This document shows, piece after piece, positions 1 to 10,434 of a stretch of DNA of 64,000 bases. Position numbers and translations under genes: made by a program. Under the pieces are notes generated by a model that worked only from the letters and a program-made list of their open reading frames with translations, was not told the origin of the DNA and did not search any database. Source of the stretch: Lentinus brumalis (taxonomy: Eukaryota > Basidiomycota > Agaricomycetes > Polyporales > Polyporaceae). The DNA is taken from the NCBI GenBank assembly GCA_001792895.1, contig MARA01000017.1, forward strand, positions 248,001 through 312,000. The letters run 5' to 3'. Position 1 is the first letter of the stretch. Each line of letters begins with the position of its first letter.

Positions 1-507
1 CCATGGGAGAGAACAACGCAGTGAGCGGAGGACGCGTGCAGGACACGAGTGCGAGGGACGGACGAGCGGCGCAGAGGAGAATGGAAGCCAAAGGCGGTGG
101 GGCAGGCGTGGCACGGAGCCAAAGGGTGAGCGAGAGATTGGACGGCGAGCCCTTGCGCAGCGATCGAGCACGGTCCGACGACGACCTCTGCGCGCAAACA
201 GACCAGTGCGCAGAGAGGGCGCAGAGGGCTTGCTGGTGTGCAGACGAGTGCTGGGCGAGTGCTGGGCTGCAGGTGGGGCAGGCCGGCCGACCGATCACCG
301 GCGTCACCGGCAGCCGCCGAAATGCAGCGGGCGTCCGTTTGTGTTCAAGAGTTTGCCCCAGGATCGCCCGTTCGTGTTCGACCGTCACTCGCGTCGCGCC
401 CCTCCCGCCGCCCCCAGCTCGTCTCCGCCCGCGTCGCCGCCCCAGCCGACGCGTATCGATACCTCCTGGTTCCCGACATACCCGTTATTCGTGACGACTA
501 ACACGAC
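1..507. other. 5' flank of the CK1 gene, no gene recognised
   Basis: GC-rich sequence ahead of the first kinase codon. Open frames here overlap each other and match no family I know. The last 100 bases or so are pyrimidine-rich and probably hold the promoter and 5' leader of the kinase. I see nothing else. Confidence 0.4.
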
Positions 508-2082
508 ATGGACGCCTTCACGTTCGGTGGCAAGTACAGGCTCGAGGAGGAGATCGCCATGGGTGGTTGTGGTGCGTGTCCCCGTCGTGCGCGTCCCGCC
601 GAGTCCGCTGACGCCTCTCGCCACTGCAGGCACCGTCTTCCAGGGCGTACACACCATCGCCGGCAAGGAAGTCGCCATCAAGCTCGAGCCGGCCATAGCC
701 AAGTCCTCTCCTCTCAAGCAGGAGTCCAAGATCTACAAGACCCTCATGGGCGGCCCCGGCGTGCCCTGGATTAACTGGTCCGGCAGGCAGGGCGACTACA
801 ACGTCATGGTCATCGACCTCCTCGGGCCGTCGCTCGAAGACCTCTTCCGCATGTGCAACCGCCACTTTTCCCTCAAGACCATCCTCATGCTCGCGGACCA
901 GCTGGTGAGTCGCATATAGTCACTCGGTTGGCGGTACCGCGCCGTACGCGTCACGACGGGCGCACGCAGATCCCAGGGCCGGGAAATGCATGAGAAACTT
1001 CGTGTTCGAGGGCGCTGAGGCAGAAAGACAAGGAAATGAGAGACTTGAACTGTCCCGTGCATCCCCCGGCCTCTGGACCCTGCCTCCGCCTGTCGTGGGT
1101 GCTGGACACTGCGAGAATGCGGGGTGCGGGCGTCCCAGGCCACACAGCGGCGTCTGCACCACTCCGCATCCCAATATGGCGTCTTGTGCTCTCACGTTTC
1201 CCACACCTGCGATGCGTCTCTCTCCGCGCCCGTTTTCATGTCCAGAGTCTGAAGCCTGTGGCATGAAAGGGGCGCTGTGAATGCACGTTTGCGCCAGCCG
1301 TCGCGTCCGGGTGGCCTCCGGTTTCCGTCTTCCGAGCCTTCTCTGACATCATCGGCTTCCAGATCACGCGAATCGAGTACATCCACTCAAGAGACCTTGT
1401 CCACCGCGACATCAAGCCCGCCAACTTTGTTGTCCCCAAGACCTCGGACTCCGGGCACGCAGACTACGTCGTCAACGTCATCGACTTTGGCCTCGCGAAG
1501 AAGTTCCGGGACCCGCGCACGGGCGCCCACATCCCGTACCACCAGGACGACCACCACGGCGTCGGCACATGTCTCTTCGCCGCGATCAGCACGCACCTGG
1601 GCATCGACTGCTCGCGCCGAGACGACCTCGAGGCTCTTGCGTACATGCTCATCTACTTCCTCCGCGGCACGCTGCCATGGAGGAAAGTGAAGGGCTCGAC
1701 GGTCAGCGAGACCTGGGACCTCATCCGGGACAAGAAGCTCGAGACCGAGGCAGTCCTTACCGTCGGCCTCCCCGCCGAGTTCGACATCTTCTACAAGTAC
1801 GTGCGCGCACTCGAGTTCGACGACCTCCCGGACTACGAGGGGCTCCGTGCGCTCTTCCGCGGGCTCGCCGATCGCCAGGGCATCGAGTACGACGGCGTGT
1901 TCGACTGGTGCGTGGCCCGTCCGGGCGAGGGCAGCCGATCGAGTGGGGAAGAGCCGGCCCGCAAGCGGAAGCGTGTGTGCAGGAGCTGCTCCGCGTGCCA
2001 GGCTGCGGCTGACCGTGCTGCGGCTGCGACCGCGACGAAGGCCGCTGCAGCAGCCTCGCGCGTACGTCTCGGGAGGGCATGA
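508..2082 (+). CDS. Casein kinase 1-like Ser/Thr protein kinase (divergent paralogue)
   Basis: Predicted three-exon gene: exons 508-571, 630-904 and 1363-2082, giving about 352 residues. The joined frame shows the CK1 fold in order: a degenerate glycine loop (AMGGCGTVFQG), VAIK with the ATP lysine, the catalytic loop [28 protein letters not shown], and the CK1-specific segment [20 protein letters not shown] followed by LPW. The end ([12 protein letters not shown]) is where the CK1 catalytic domain normally stops; a short Lys/Arg/Ala-rich tail follows. Family knowledge: CK1 enzymes phosphorylate acidic or primed substrates and act in trafficking, DNA repair and clock control. Odd points: the usual GTARYASINTHLG segment reads [13 protein letters not shown], and intron 2 is 458 bp, far longer than others nearby. 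It is probably an expanded paralogue rather than the conserved housekeeping CK1; activity is not certain. Confidence 0.88.
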
Positions 2083-3290
2083 CGGTAGTGGAGCGGTGTG
2101 GGTGTCGCGGCTTGTTGTAAGTCTAGGACGTGAGTGCTATGTCTTCTTCATTGCAGTTGTCGTGACGCTCATTTACTTGCGCGCGTCACAGCAGGCTCGT
2201 AGGCCATGTTCGAATCTCGCGACGAGGCGAGGGACTGAAGACGACGTCCCGCACGTGTGCGATGCTGGACGCCAGCTCGAATTATCTATGACGGGAACGC
2301 ATTGTAACGCGTTCTCAAGCGGGGTTTGACTCGTCCATTCGGTCACCCATTGTGGTGGCCCAGCTCGGCGACACCGGCTCGGGGATCCGAGGCGGTGATC
2401 GCCCAGCTGTGGGCGGGTCGGTGTGGCGACCGTGTATATAGTTTTGCGCCTTGGTGAGCACCTCCTCCGTGGTTCTTCCAGCCGGTGGCTGATGGCTGGG
2501 TCAATGACACAGATAAGCCCACCCCCGCTTTTGTCCCTCCGCCTCTGCGGCTCTTGCTCTCCTCGGAGAGATGTGCTCGGTGCTGTTGTGTGACTAAGTT
2601 ACGAAGTATGTATGTATTATATGGCCTTGGCTCGCTGCCAGGCCCCCCTCCCTCAAGTCGGGCCCCTTCGTGTCCGCGCACTCGTCCCTCGTTATCCTAT
2701 CCCTACCCCTACTCTACCCCCTCCGCATCCCCCCCTTCCCGTCCACGCTCCTGTCCCCTCGCCCCCATAGTATCCCGAGCCCGCGCCCGTGCCTGTCGTA
2801 TCGTGCTCCCCCATATATCTTTCCTAGTCTATGGCCACCTATGACGCATATGCATCCCCACCCCCGTCCCTGGCAGCCCTTCTGCTCTCTGTCGTTTACA
2901 TGCCCACTTACGTCCACTCACGTTCACGTCGTCTATGATAATCATGTGCATATGCGTCTATGGCCCTCCTCCCTCCCTCGTTCGCGCTCGTTCGTTTCAG
3001 CTCTCGATCGCCTTGGAAGTTCGGAACTCCGTTATCTGTACAGTAGAGTAATGTTCGTGTATATAATGGCTTCGTTTGGTGGTTCTATTCGATCTCGTTC
3101 ACTTTCAGCTGGAGCCCCTCTGCGCATGCCAGTTCTAGTGCCGCGCGCGACACTTTTGTTGTGGTTTGTTCGCGGGCGCATGGATCTTCCGCCAGCCACA
3201 GAGCACAGCACGCGCGGGCGCTCGGTCGGTGTGTGGACTTGTACCTCCACCACCACCACCACTACCACCACCAGACTCGACGAGCCAAAG
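2083..3290 (+). other. Intergenic: CK1 3' flank and SUS1 upstream region
   Basis: No convincing gene. The stretch about 2640-2830 is a pyrimidine-rich low-complexity run of CCCCT-like steps. A TATATAAT box lies at 3060-3067, about 230 bases before the SUS1 start, and a run of CCA/CCAC repeats lies at 3246-3273, just before that start. Open frames here are low-complexity Pro/Ser/Arg strings. Confidence 0.4.
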
Positions 3291-3886
3291 ATGGCCCCGG
3301 CGCACAAGGACGGACGGAGCGCGGCGCTGTACCCGCCACTGCGACGGCGGATGATCGAGAACGGGGACTGGGACAGGTGCGGTTCGGCGTGCTCACCTCA
3401 CCATACGCGCCCGTGCTCCTCCAGCAGGGCTCAGGCGACGGTGCTTCCATAAATTAAGGGGATTCGGCGACTGACGCGGACGCGTGTGTGTTTTGTTTTG
3501 CAGGATCTGTGCGCGGCTGGCGCGCGAGCTGAACGAGAGCGGGTGGATCGACCGGTTCAAGGACCGGAGCAAAGGTCCGTTTCGCGTTTCGCGTTTCGCG
3601 CTTTGCCTACGCTGGGCTCACACCTCGCACCTCACACCTCACACCTCACACGACATGCAGAGATGGCGCGCGCCGCGGAGGGCAACGGGGGCCTCTCTGT
3701 GGAGGCGCTTCTTGCTGAGCTGATGCCGCAGGCAGAAGGTGAGCAGGCCGCGTTGCAGTGCGGCGCACGCTGATCCCCTTGCTGTTCTGTTACTTTTTAC
3801 TTTCAGCGGACATTCCGATGGGCGTGCGGCAGGAGATCATAGGTGTGATTCGGAAGCTGCTGGAGCGGCAGATCGACTTTACATGA
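3291..3886 (+). CDS. SUS1: SUS1/ENY2 subunit of SAGA deubiquitinase module and TREX-2
   Basis: Small four-exon gene: 3291-3376, 3504-3574, 3661-3738 and 3807-3886, coding for 104 residues, the normal size for this family (about 95-105). The protein keeps the family order: LYPPLRRRMIENGDWDR, then a helix with LARELNESGWIDRFKD, then LSVEALLAELMPQAE, then ADIPMGVRQEIIGVIRKLLE. Family knowledge: Sus1/ENY2 is a helical-hairpin protein that bridges the histone H2B deubiquitinase module of SAGA and the TREX-2 mRNA-export complex at nuclear pores. The start was chosen because it is the first ATG directly before the conserved N-terminal helix. Intron 2 (3575-3660) carries an ACCTCAC microsatellite. 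The small size and heavy splicing make it easy for gene finders to miss. Confidence 0.87.
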
Positions 3887-5139
3887 ACTGGGGAGATGGG
3901 ACTCGGGAGTCGCCCAATGCAATGCTGCTGTCAGGCTCCGTTGAGCGTTTGTGAGGACGGTCTACACGGTACACCCGTCTCCGCACGAAAGTAAACTTGC
4001 CCACGACCCAGAAGCACTGCGAGATCTAGAAGACCGGGCACAAAGCGTTAGGTACCCGTCATCCCGTTAACTCCGCTATATCGACCGGCACTTCGTGGCT
4101 GCTGCTGGCAAAGATCGTGCGCATGCACTCCCGGCCCCCTTCGCGCTCTCCCTCAGCTGGTCTTCTGTGCCTCGAATGTGCGTCCGTTCTGTGGCCCACT
4201 CCGCCAAGTACCTGTCTGGATGTTCGCGCACTGCTGAAGCCATTTGTTCCGGTTCCCCTTCTCACGGACTGCTTCTTGCCTGGGCACTTGTCCGACGCCG
4301 CAGCGCTGCCGCAAATTTATTGCACGTCTGGCCATCGTTCGCCCCTCCTTCTGCTGGACCGTTCTCTTGACTGTAGCTCATGGTCACTGGTGTCTGAAAT
4401 CTGATCTTCCGTAACGCTCTCCGGCGATTCCCACGGCTATCCTGGGTTCCGGAGGAGTTAGACAGCGGAGGCACGATCAAAGCACTTGCTGCCTATTCAT
4501 CTAGCGGTGGCGGAAGAATGGACGTCCCAGTTACCGCTTCCAATGTACATGTTGATATGCGGACATCAGGCTCCGAGATCGCAGGGCCGAGCAGGTACGC
4601 CCGCATCGTCCTTGCATTCAAGAGAGACTCATTCTGATGCCTTGCTTCTGGCGGATCCCGATGCAAGGTCCAGAAGTAGACACCAACTCCCCATCGCTGC
4701 GGTGGGCATAATGGGCGCGGTACCTGCACGGGTCCAAACACATCGATCAGTCCCTTGCTTGCCGAAGTCTGCCCCGTAATACTTACACGGTGCACTCGAG
4801 TCCACGCCCACTAGTGGTGCACAGCCATCCGAGCCGCGTGCAGTACCAGGTGCAATTGCTATTGACTCCCCTCAATCTCATCGTCGCAGAATCGCCACTT
4901 CTCAGCCTCCAGCTGTAAGCCCGACACCCGGCCCCTGGCCAGGCGTCACGGACGGATCCGCGAAGACATGCCCCCGATCTGCCTGTGTACAACTCCCGAA
5001 GTACATCAAATGTGCTCTACCTAAGGCAAGGCAGCGACCCCTCCAAGTGACCCAGTGCACACCGCCGACGTCCCACCCCCTCCCTCCACGTCCACGTCCA
5101 CGTCCATCAGGCTCATTTCGGGCAGCGAACCATCGCACG
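3887..5139. other. Intergenic region, no gene recognised
   Basis: About 1.25 kb of unique sequence between SUS1 and the secreted-protein gene. Open frames on both strands are short and have no recognisable motifs or splice-linked partners. The last 100 bases are CCACGTCCACGTCC-rich and probably belong to the promoter or leader of the next gene. Confidence 0.4.
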
Positions 5140-6454
5140 ATGAAGGCTTTCCCCGCCCTGCTCGTCCTCCTTGCGACTGCGCTCTGCAGCTCGGCGCTCG
5201 CAACGCCTCAGTACAAGGGTACGTCAGTCCCAATCCCCCCCCTTCAACCATCTCCTGCTTGGCAATGTTGTGACCTGTCAACTCACAATGACCTCTATCC
5301 AGTCCGCCGGCAACTCATTTCCGGGAACGGCACCGGCACCGATGTATCCAGCATCTGCTCCGGGACATCCCTGCCCCCAACGCTCCTCTCGAGCTCGACC
5401 GTCCTCATCGGGGACACCACACTCGACCTCTCCACATTCTCCTGCGCGTCCTCATCCTCATCCTCGTCCTCGTCGCCGTCCGCCCTCGGCGAGCCTGTGG
5501 CCGACGGCGGCCTGCTCGGGGGTCTGCTCGGGGACCTCGGAGGTCTGCTCGGGGGCGTGGTCTCGTGGTTGATCCCGTCTGACCCGCAGGTCACCCCTTC
5601 GACGGTCACGAAGACGACGACGAAGACAAGCACAAAGACCACCACGAAGACGAGCACAAAGACGAGCACGAAGACCACGACGAGCGTCAAGACGACCACC
5701 GCAACGTCCGTGAGCGTGTCCGCGACGACTGCGACCGCGACCGAGACCGAGACAGACACGGTCACGGACAGCACGACCGCGACTGCGACTTTCACTCTGA
5801 CAGTCACTGCTGCGAGCCCGACCCCGACCGCCGAGGATGTCTGCGGGGGAATTTGTAAGTTGTGGTCGCGGAAGAGCCTTTCACTTTTGACGAATGCTGA
5901 CTGTTCCGCCCGTCTGCACAGGTACGACCGTCTGCGCGGACCTCGGGTCGCTCCCGCCCGTGACAGAAGACTGCCAGCAGCTCGTAAACTCCATCACTAT
6001 CCTCAACGGCGAGATCCGTACGTGTCCCCTCCTTCTCCTTCCGCCCTCCCTCTCGTATGTACGTGCTGACGCTCGCCACATCGCATACAGCCCCGGAGTT
6101 CACAGTCGACGCGAATCACGTCCAGACGATCTCCTTCGGGACGTGCCGGTTCTTCTTCGAGAACGTCGGGCCGCAGCCGCTCACCTACTGCTGGCTCTCC
6201 CTCGTGCGTCTTTTGTGTTTCACCCCCCCCCCCCCCCCTTGCTCGAAGTACCGAAAGCTGACGATGAGCCGCAGGCCCAAACCGCCTCGGCCGCGGCGAG
6301 CTCGTGCCTGCCGCCGAACCAGCCCGTCCTTTCGGAGGGCTTGTGCATCCCGAGCGACGGGACTTGGGAAGTCGGGTGCGTATCTGCTGCTGCTTCTCTG
6401 TCCGAGCACTGCGTTCCCTTGCTGACGTCTACATTCAGGGTGGCTCACTCCTGA
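5140..6454 (+). CDS. Secreted cysteine-containing protein with Thr/Ser-rich stalk, function unknown
   Basis: Six predicted exons: 5140-5218, 5303-5854, 5922-6017, 6091-6203, 6275-6375 and 6439-6454, about 318 residues. The N-terminus MKAFPALLVLLATALCSSALA is a clear signal peptide (hydrophobic core, Ala-x-Ala cleavage site). Then come a short Cys-bearing segment with a Ser run, a Gly/Leu-rich patch (residues about 145-165), and a low-complexity Lys/Thr then Thr/Ala/Glu stalk of about 75 residues that should be heavily O-glycosylated. The C-terminal part (TVCADLGSLPPVTEDCQQL, FGTCRFFFENVGPQPLTYCW, WEVGVAHS) has about seven spaced cysteines and looks like a small disulfide-bonded domain. There is no GPI or membrane segment at the end. 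I do not recognise the family; a cell-wall or extracellular role is inference. Intron 1 is 84 bp and open in frame, so its retention would also give a protein. Confidence 0.72.
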
Positions 6455-6928
6455 GGCCTGATCGTCGAATGGCAGCGTTGTGTTGTACGAGCGTCTGCTT
6501 CACGGGCGAGTGTACGATACGACAGCACGAACATGATATGTATATTCAGCGGTTAGAAAGCAACAGAAGCATGCACACTACGGCGGCACACACGTTCGCG
6601 ACAGCATAGGTGGGCTTCGATCTGAAGTGAATGAGCGAGAACATCAGGCACGCGCGGAGCGCAATGGCGTACCTTCAGATGTAAGCTCAGCGGAACACGC
6701 GCAGGCATATGCACGCTCGACGCGTACTCATCTTCATAAGTTATGAACGCCATGGACACTTATTACAGGCTATACACGAGCTCTCTCTCAATCATAGATA
6801 ATGCCACATGTCACACCGAACCCGCTAGTCCTGTCCGTACATCGGGTCATCCTTGATAGCGGTGCATTCGCGACCTAGCTAGGACACTCGTTCGACTTTC
6901 CCGCCCTGGCTTGACACTATCCTCGCCC
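6455..6928. other. Intergenic region between convergent genes
   Basis: AT-richer than its surroundings and lies between two converging gene ends, so it should hold the 3' UTRs and polyadenylation sites of both. No gene or repeat seen. Confidence 0.4.
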
Positions 6929-9900
6929 TCACACAATTTCTTCTTCCTCTTCCTCTTCCTCCTCGTCCTCCTCCTCCTCGTCCTCGTCCTCCGCCCCTCC
7001 CGAGATGCGTGGTGCTGGAGGTGACTCTTTCTGGATGTCGTATTCCATGACTTGCGAGTCCATGCTCCACTGGAGCGAAGCTCGGCCTTCTGGCGTGCAG
7101 ATCCTCTGCATGAGCGTCGGCCGGATGTCCTCGAAGCGCCTCACCAGTTCTTGGGCATGCGCTTCGATTTTGGACAGAAATCCGACGTAGCGAATAACTT
7201 CGCCTTCCTTGGACAGGTCAAAGCGGTTCTTGACACTGTCTGAATCCACGATATAGCAGCACTGTCCAACGGCCCATCAGTACCTTCATAGATAATCTGG
7301 CTGTCCGGACGTACCTGGTGTGTCGTCGAGTACCAAGCTTGACAAACAACACCAAAGCGGCCGTACGTGGCTAGACCGTATATCGGGAAGTCGGTGATCC
7401 CAAGTGCAGCCAGGAAGCGTACAGCACTGATGCAGGCCAGCCTCTGCTCAGTGGTCGCGGAGGCATCTAAGGCGGTCCCGGAGTCTTGATGCGTGATCAA
7501 GAGGAGCGGCAAGGACAGGGATCGCACTGGACGGACGGTGTCAACACATCTCATGGCTGCTGGCGGGAGGATACTCGTCACTCACCTCGATCCCCGTCAT
7601 CCTGGAAGAATGACAGCGCGTGCATGAGCTCTTCTGCGCCGCGGCCGACTACGATGGACCGCAGCTGGTCCATGACGTCCTCGAATTCTACGGTCACTGC
7701 AGCCTCCAAGGTCGCAGATGTAGGGTACCGAGCCAAACGCTGGCGGCATACAGCGGCGAGCGCGTCGCTCTCTGCTCGAAACGCTTCGCGATTCCTGAAT
7801 TTGTCGGAGAGCGCATCTCTCAACCGTCGAATGCTACCTGCAACAGCGTCTACTTGCACCATCGTCTTCTCAAGCTCGTCCGTCCTACTCAGGGCCTCTT
7901 TGTCCTTGGCTATATCGAGGCCAGCAAAGAACTCCGTTGAGAGATATATGGGGCTGCGTCGTAAAGCCTCATAGAACCCGCTGTAAGGGAGAAGATCTTC
8001 TTGATATTTGAGTGTCGAGGATTCTTCCATGGCAAGTTGCCGTTGCACGCGCATGCAGTTGTCGAATTCGACACATCGGGAGAGATGGACGTTCGAGCAA
8101 CCTCTGTTCTCATGAGCATCGTGACGATATGAGGAGGCCACGATAACTGCTTACCTGTGAGTAGTGCGTATCACCGAGCCTGCCGTGGCGTCGGGCTCAT
8201 TGCTTGCCCAGTACCAACTCGCCACCTGATCCCATGGTTGATAGGTAGACGTTACGGAATCGTGGTACGATAGGGTGGAGTGGTCCATGTGGCCCATAGA
8301 CACTACCATCTCACGGATAATGATGCTCAGAGCTTCGAGAGAGCCAGCGTGTTGGGGATCGAGGGAGGACGAGGTATGACGAATATTGTTGAAGGCGATA
8401 GTGTTTGTGATCACAGGGGCGCCCCCAGCCGCACAAGCAAGGTAGTCCATCAACTCTTCCGGCTTGCTGCGATCATCAAGAAATTGAACCTGATCGTGAC
8501 GGAACCACGGCGGCGACGGAACTGGGAGTACATGTTGATCAAGAGACCACTCCATAATGCCAGGGTTCTCGGAGTCTGGGTACTCGGTCTGTTTGGAGCT
8601 ACGATAGTTGGATGACACTCGTATGCACTGTTAGCATGGTAGCGACGGAGCACGGAACTCACTTGCGGTGCGACTCAAGTGCCCATGGAAAGCTGCGACA
8701 CGACAGGAAATCAGCGTCATGACGGCAGACTGTGGATGTTTGGATATCTACCGTTCTATCCGCGGCTCGGTATCCCTGGACAATCGCCGACTTATTCAGA
8801 ATGTTCAATTTGAACATGAGGCAAGAAATTCATTCACCGATGTCCCGCCACCTCATGACACCACCTCAATATGCGCGTGTCCTCGTCATGGGACTGTATA
8901 ACGCGTCTCATACTGGGCCCTTCACTGAGATACTCAGCCTTGCAGATGTGTTCCAATTGCACGGCGGCCTGAATTATAGAGTCAGCGAGAGCAATGGCGT
9001 CTTCGGGCTCCTCCAGCCTGAATATGTCGTCGCCACTGCTCACGGAGTCTTGCTGCCGTATCGCAACGTGATGGACTATCTGCCGGGATCGTGAGATAGA
9101 GTCAAACAACACGAATAAACGACAATGCGCTCACTGCGTCGGTGTCGGTGTCCCATTCGACCCATCCGAACAGTACTTGACATACTACTTCACCGCTGGG
9201 TTCGAGATCACCGAACGACAACCCGATGACAGGGGTGTTGAACTCGGAAACCTTCGAAGCCATATTCAATGATGACAGGATAACTTCCTCAGCTGATATG
9301 CAACAGATTGGCGCGAGGGGACCTCGAGCCCTAGAGGTTGCCCATAGCAAGGCCTCAAAGGCGTTCTGACATGAAAGAGAACTTTCTTCGAACTCAGAAA
9401 TGACATCGTCATCTCCGTTCGCTGAGCCGGCGAGAGGGAAGTGAACAAACTGAAACAAGGTGAATGACCTGCTAGTAGCCCGGACGTACCTGAGCCCGCT
9501 ACAGAACAGCTTTCACCGATGTCGGAATCGGAAGCGGAGACCTGCTCTTCCTCGATGTCGGGGGCCTTTACATCGTAACCTGCAGAAGCAATCAGTCGAC
9601 AATGCTCTGCGATAGAAATGAACTCATGGTCGTAAGCACCAGTCAATTGGTTGTCTGTCACTGCAGCACTGTCAGTGATAAAGCAGTACGGCGTAGTGGG
9701 GACCCAACCTGTAGCGAATGGTAACATGGCTATCAATCTGAGGCTTTCCCTAGTAGGGGACCCGTCAACATCTGAATTCGCTGTGCGATGAGTGACGTGG
9801 CAATTCTCGGCCCTGAGGGGATGGCGATGCATGAGACGTGAAAGAAAAAGGCAGAGGAAGTTCATACAGAATCTGGACGTTCTGAATCTTCTCTCTTAGC

Positions 9901-10254
9901 AAAGATGACAGCAACAACATCCAAGGAACGTCCGCGAAAGGGTGCTTGCGCCGCCATATAGGCAGATAAGCATGAAAAGAATCAATCGCGGAGGCGTGCT
10001 CCTGCGAGGTTCCTGCTCGAGCGTTAGTATGAGCTTCGATACTAAATGAACCACTCACCCGCCCTGCAGGTCCTCCGGAGACCCGTACCACTGCTGTCGG
10101 GAAGGATATCCGCCAAGGCTCGGGGCGATTCAAAACATCGTGCGAGCGTCCTGATCTCAGGAGTGGGCCACTCTGCCGTAGCATTCAGTACATGCAATAC
10201 TATTCCAGTGGCTTCAGCTTGGACGGCGAGGGTATATTCAAGCGAGCTCGGCAT
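6929..10254 (-). CDS. Uncharacterised basidiomycete protein, tandem paralogue A
   Basis: Large multi-exon minus-strand gene. Blocks shared with the neighbour at 10435-13999, in the same order: a start region ending EWPTPEIRTLARC; LLSSLLREKIQNVQILYE; an acidic DSDIGES stretch; GPLAPICCISAEEVI and TPVIGLSFGDLE; WSLDQHVLPVPSPPWF with FLDDRSKPEEL; LSRCVEFDNC; and a C-terminal block LAALGITDFPIYGLATYGRF followed by RFDLSKEGEVIRYVGFL. The protein ends in a run of more than 20 Asp/Glu residues encoded by a TCC/TCT-rich tract at about 6938-7000. The start was chosen by alignment to the paralogue (ATG at 10254). Inference: the block just before DFPIYGLATYGRF (LLLITHQDSGTALDA) resembles the PD-(D/E)XK-like domain of many unnamed mushroom proteins, but catalytic residues are not obvious. 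Function unknown; exon limits uncertain. Confidence 0.6.
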
Positions 10255-10434
10255 GGATGGACACAGCAAGGGAAGAAGTATAAGACGAGGTGTGTGTCCT
10301 AAGGTCGAACGAGCTGCCGTAAGACAAACTGGCCCAACAGCGCGTGTTCGCATCGAGGCGAGATCTCAGATCTTATACCTGGTATGACAGTGAGCTCGTT
10401 TGCCAGCCTCTACCATCTACCGCACAGTATGTGT

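Noticed and set aside
2195..2240. tRNA-like T-loop word GTTCGAATC
   Set aside because: The flanking bases do not form the required stem and no acceptor or anticodon arm is present.
5295..5807. 170-codon minus-strand frame with Val-rich repeats
   Set aside because: Mirror image of the Thr/Lys-rich stalk of the secreted protein on the plus strand.
6222..6238. Long poly-C run inside an intron
   Set aside because: Simple sequence in a 71-bp intron of the secreted-protein gene; no structural or functional sign beyond possible sequencing slippage.
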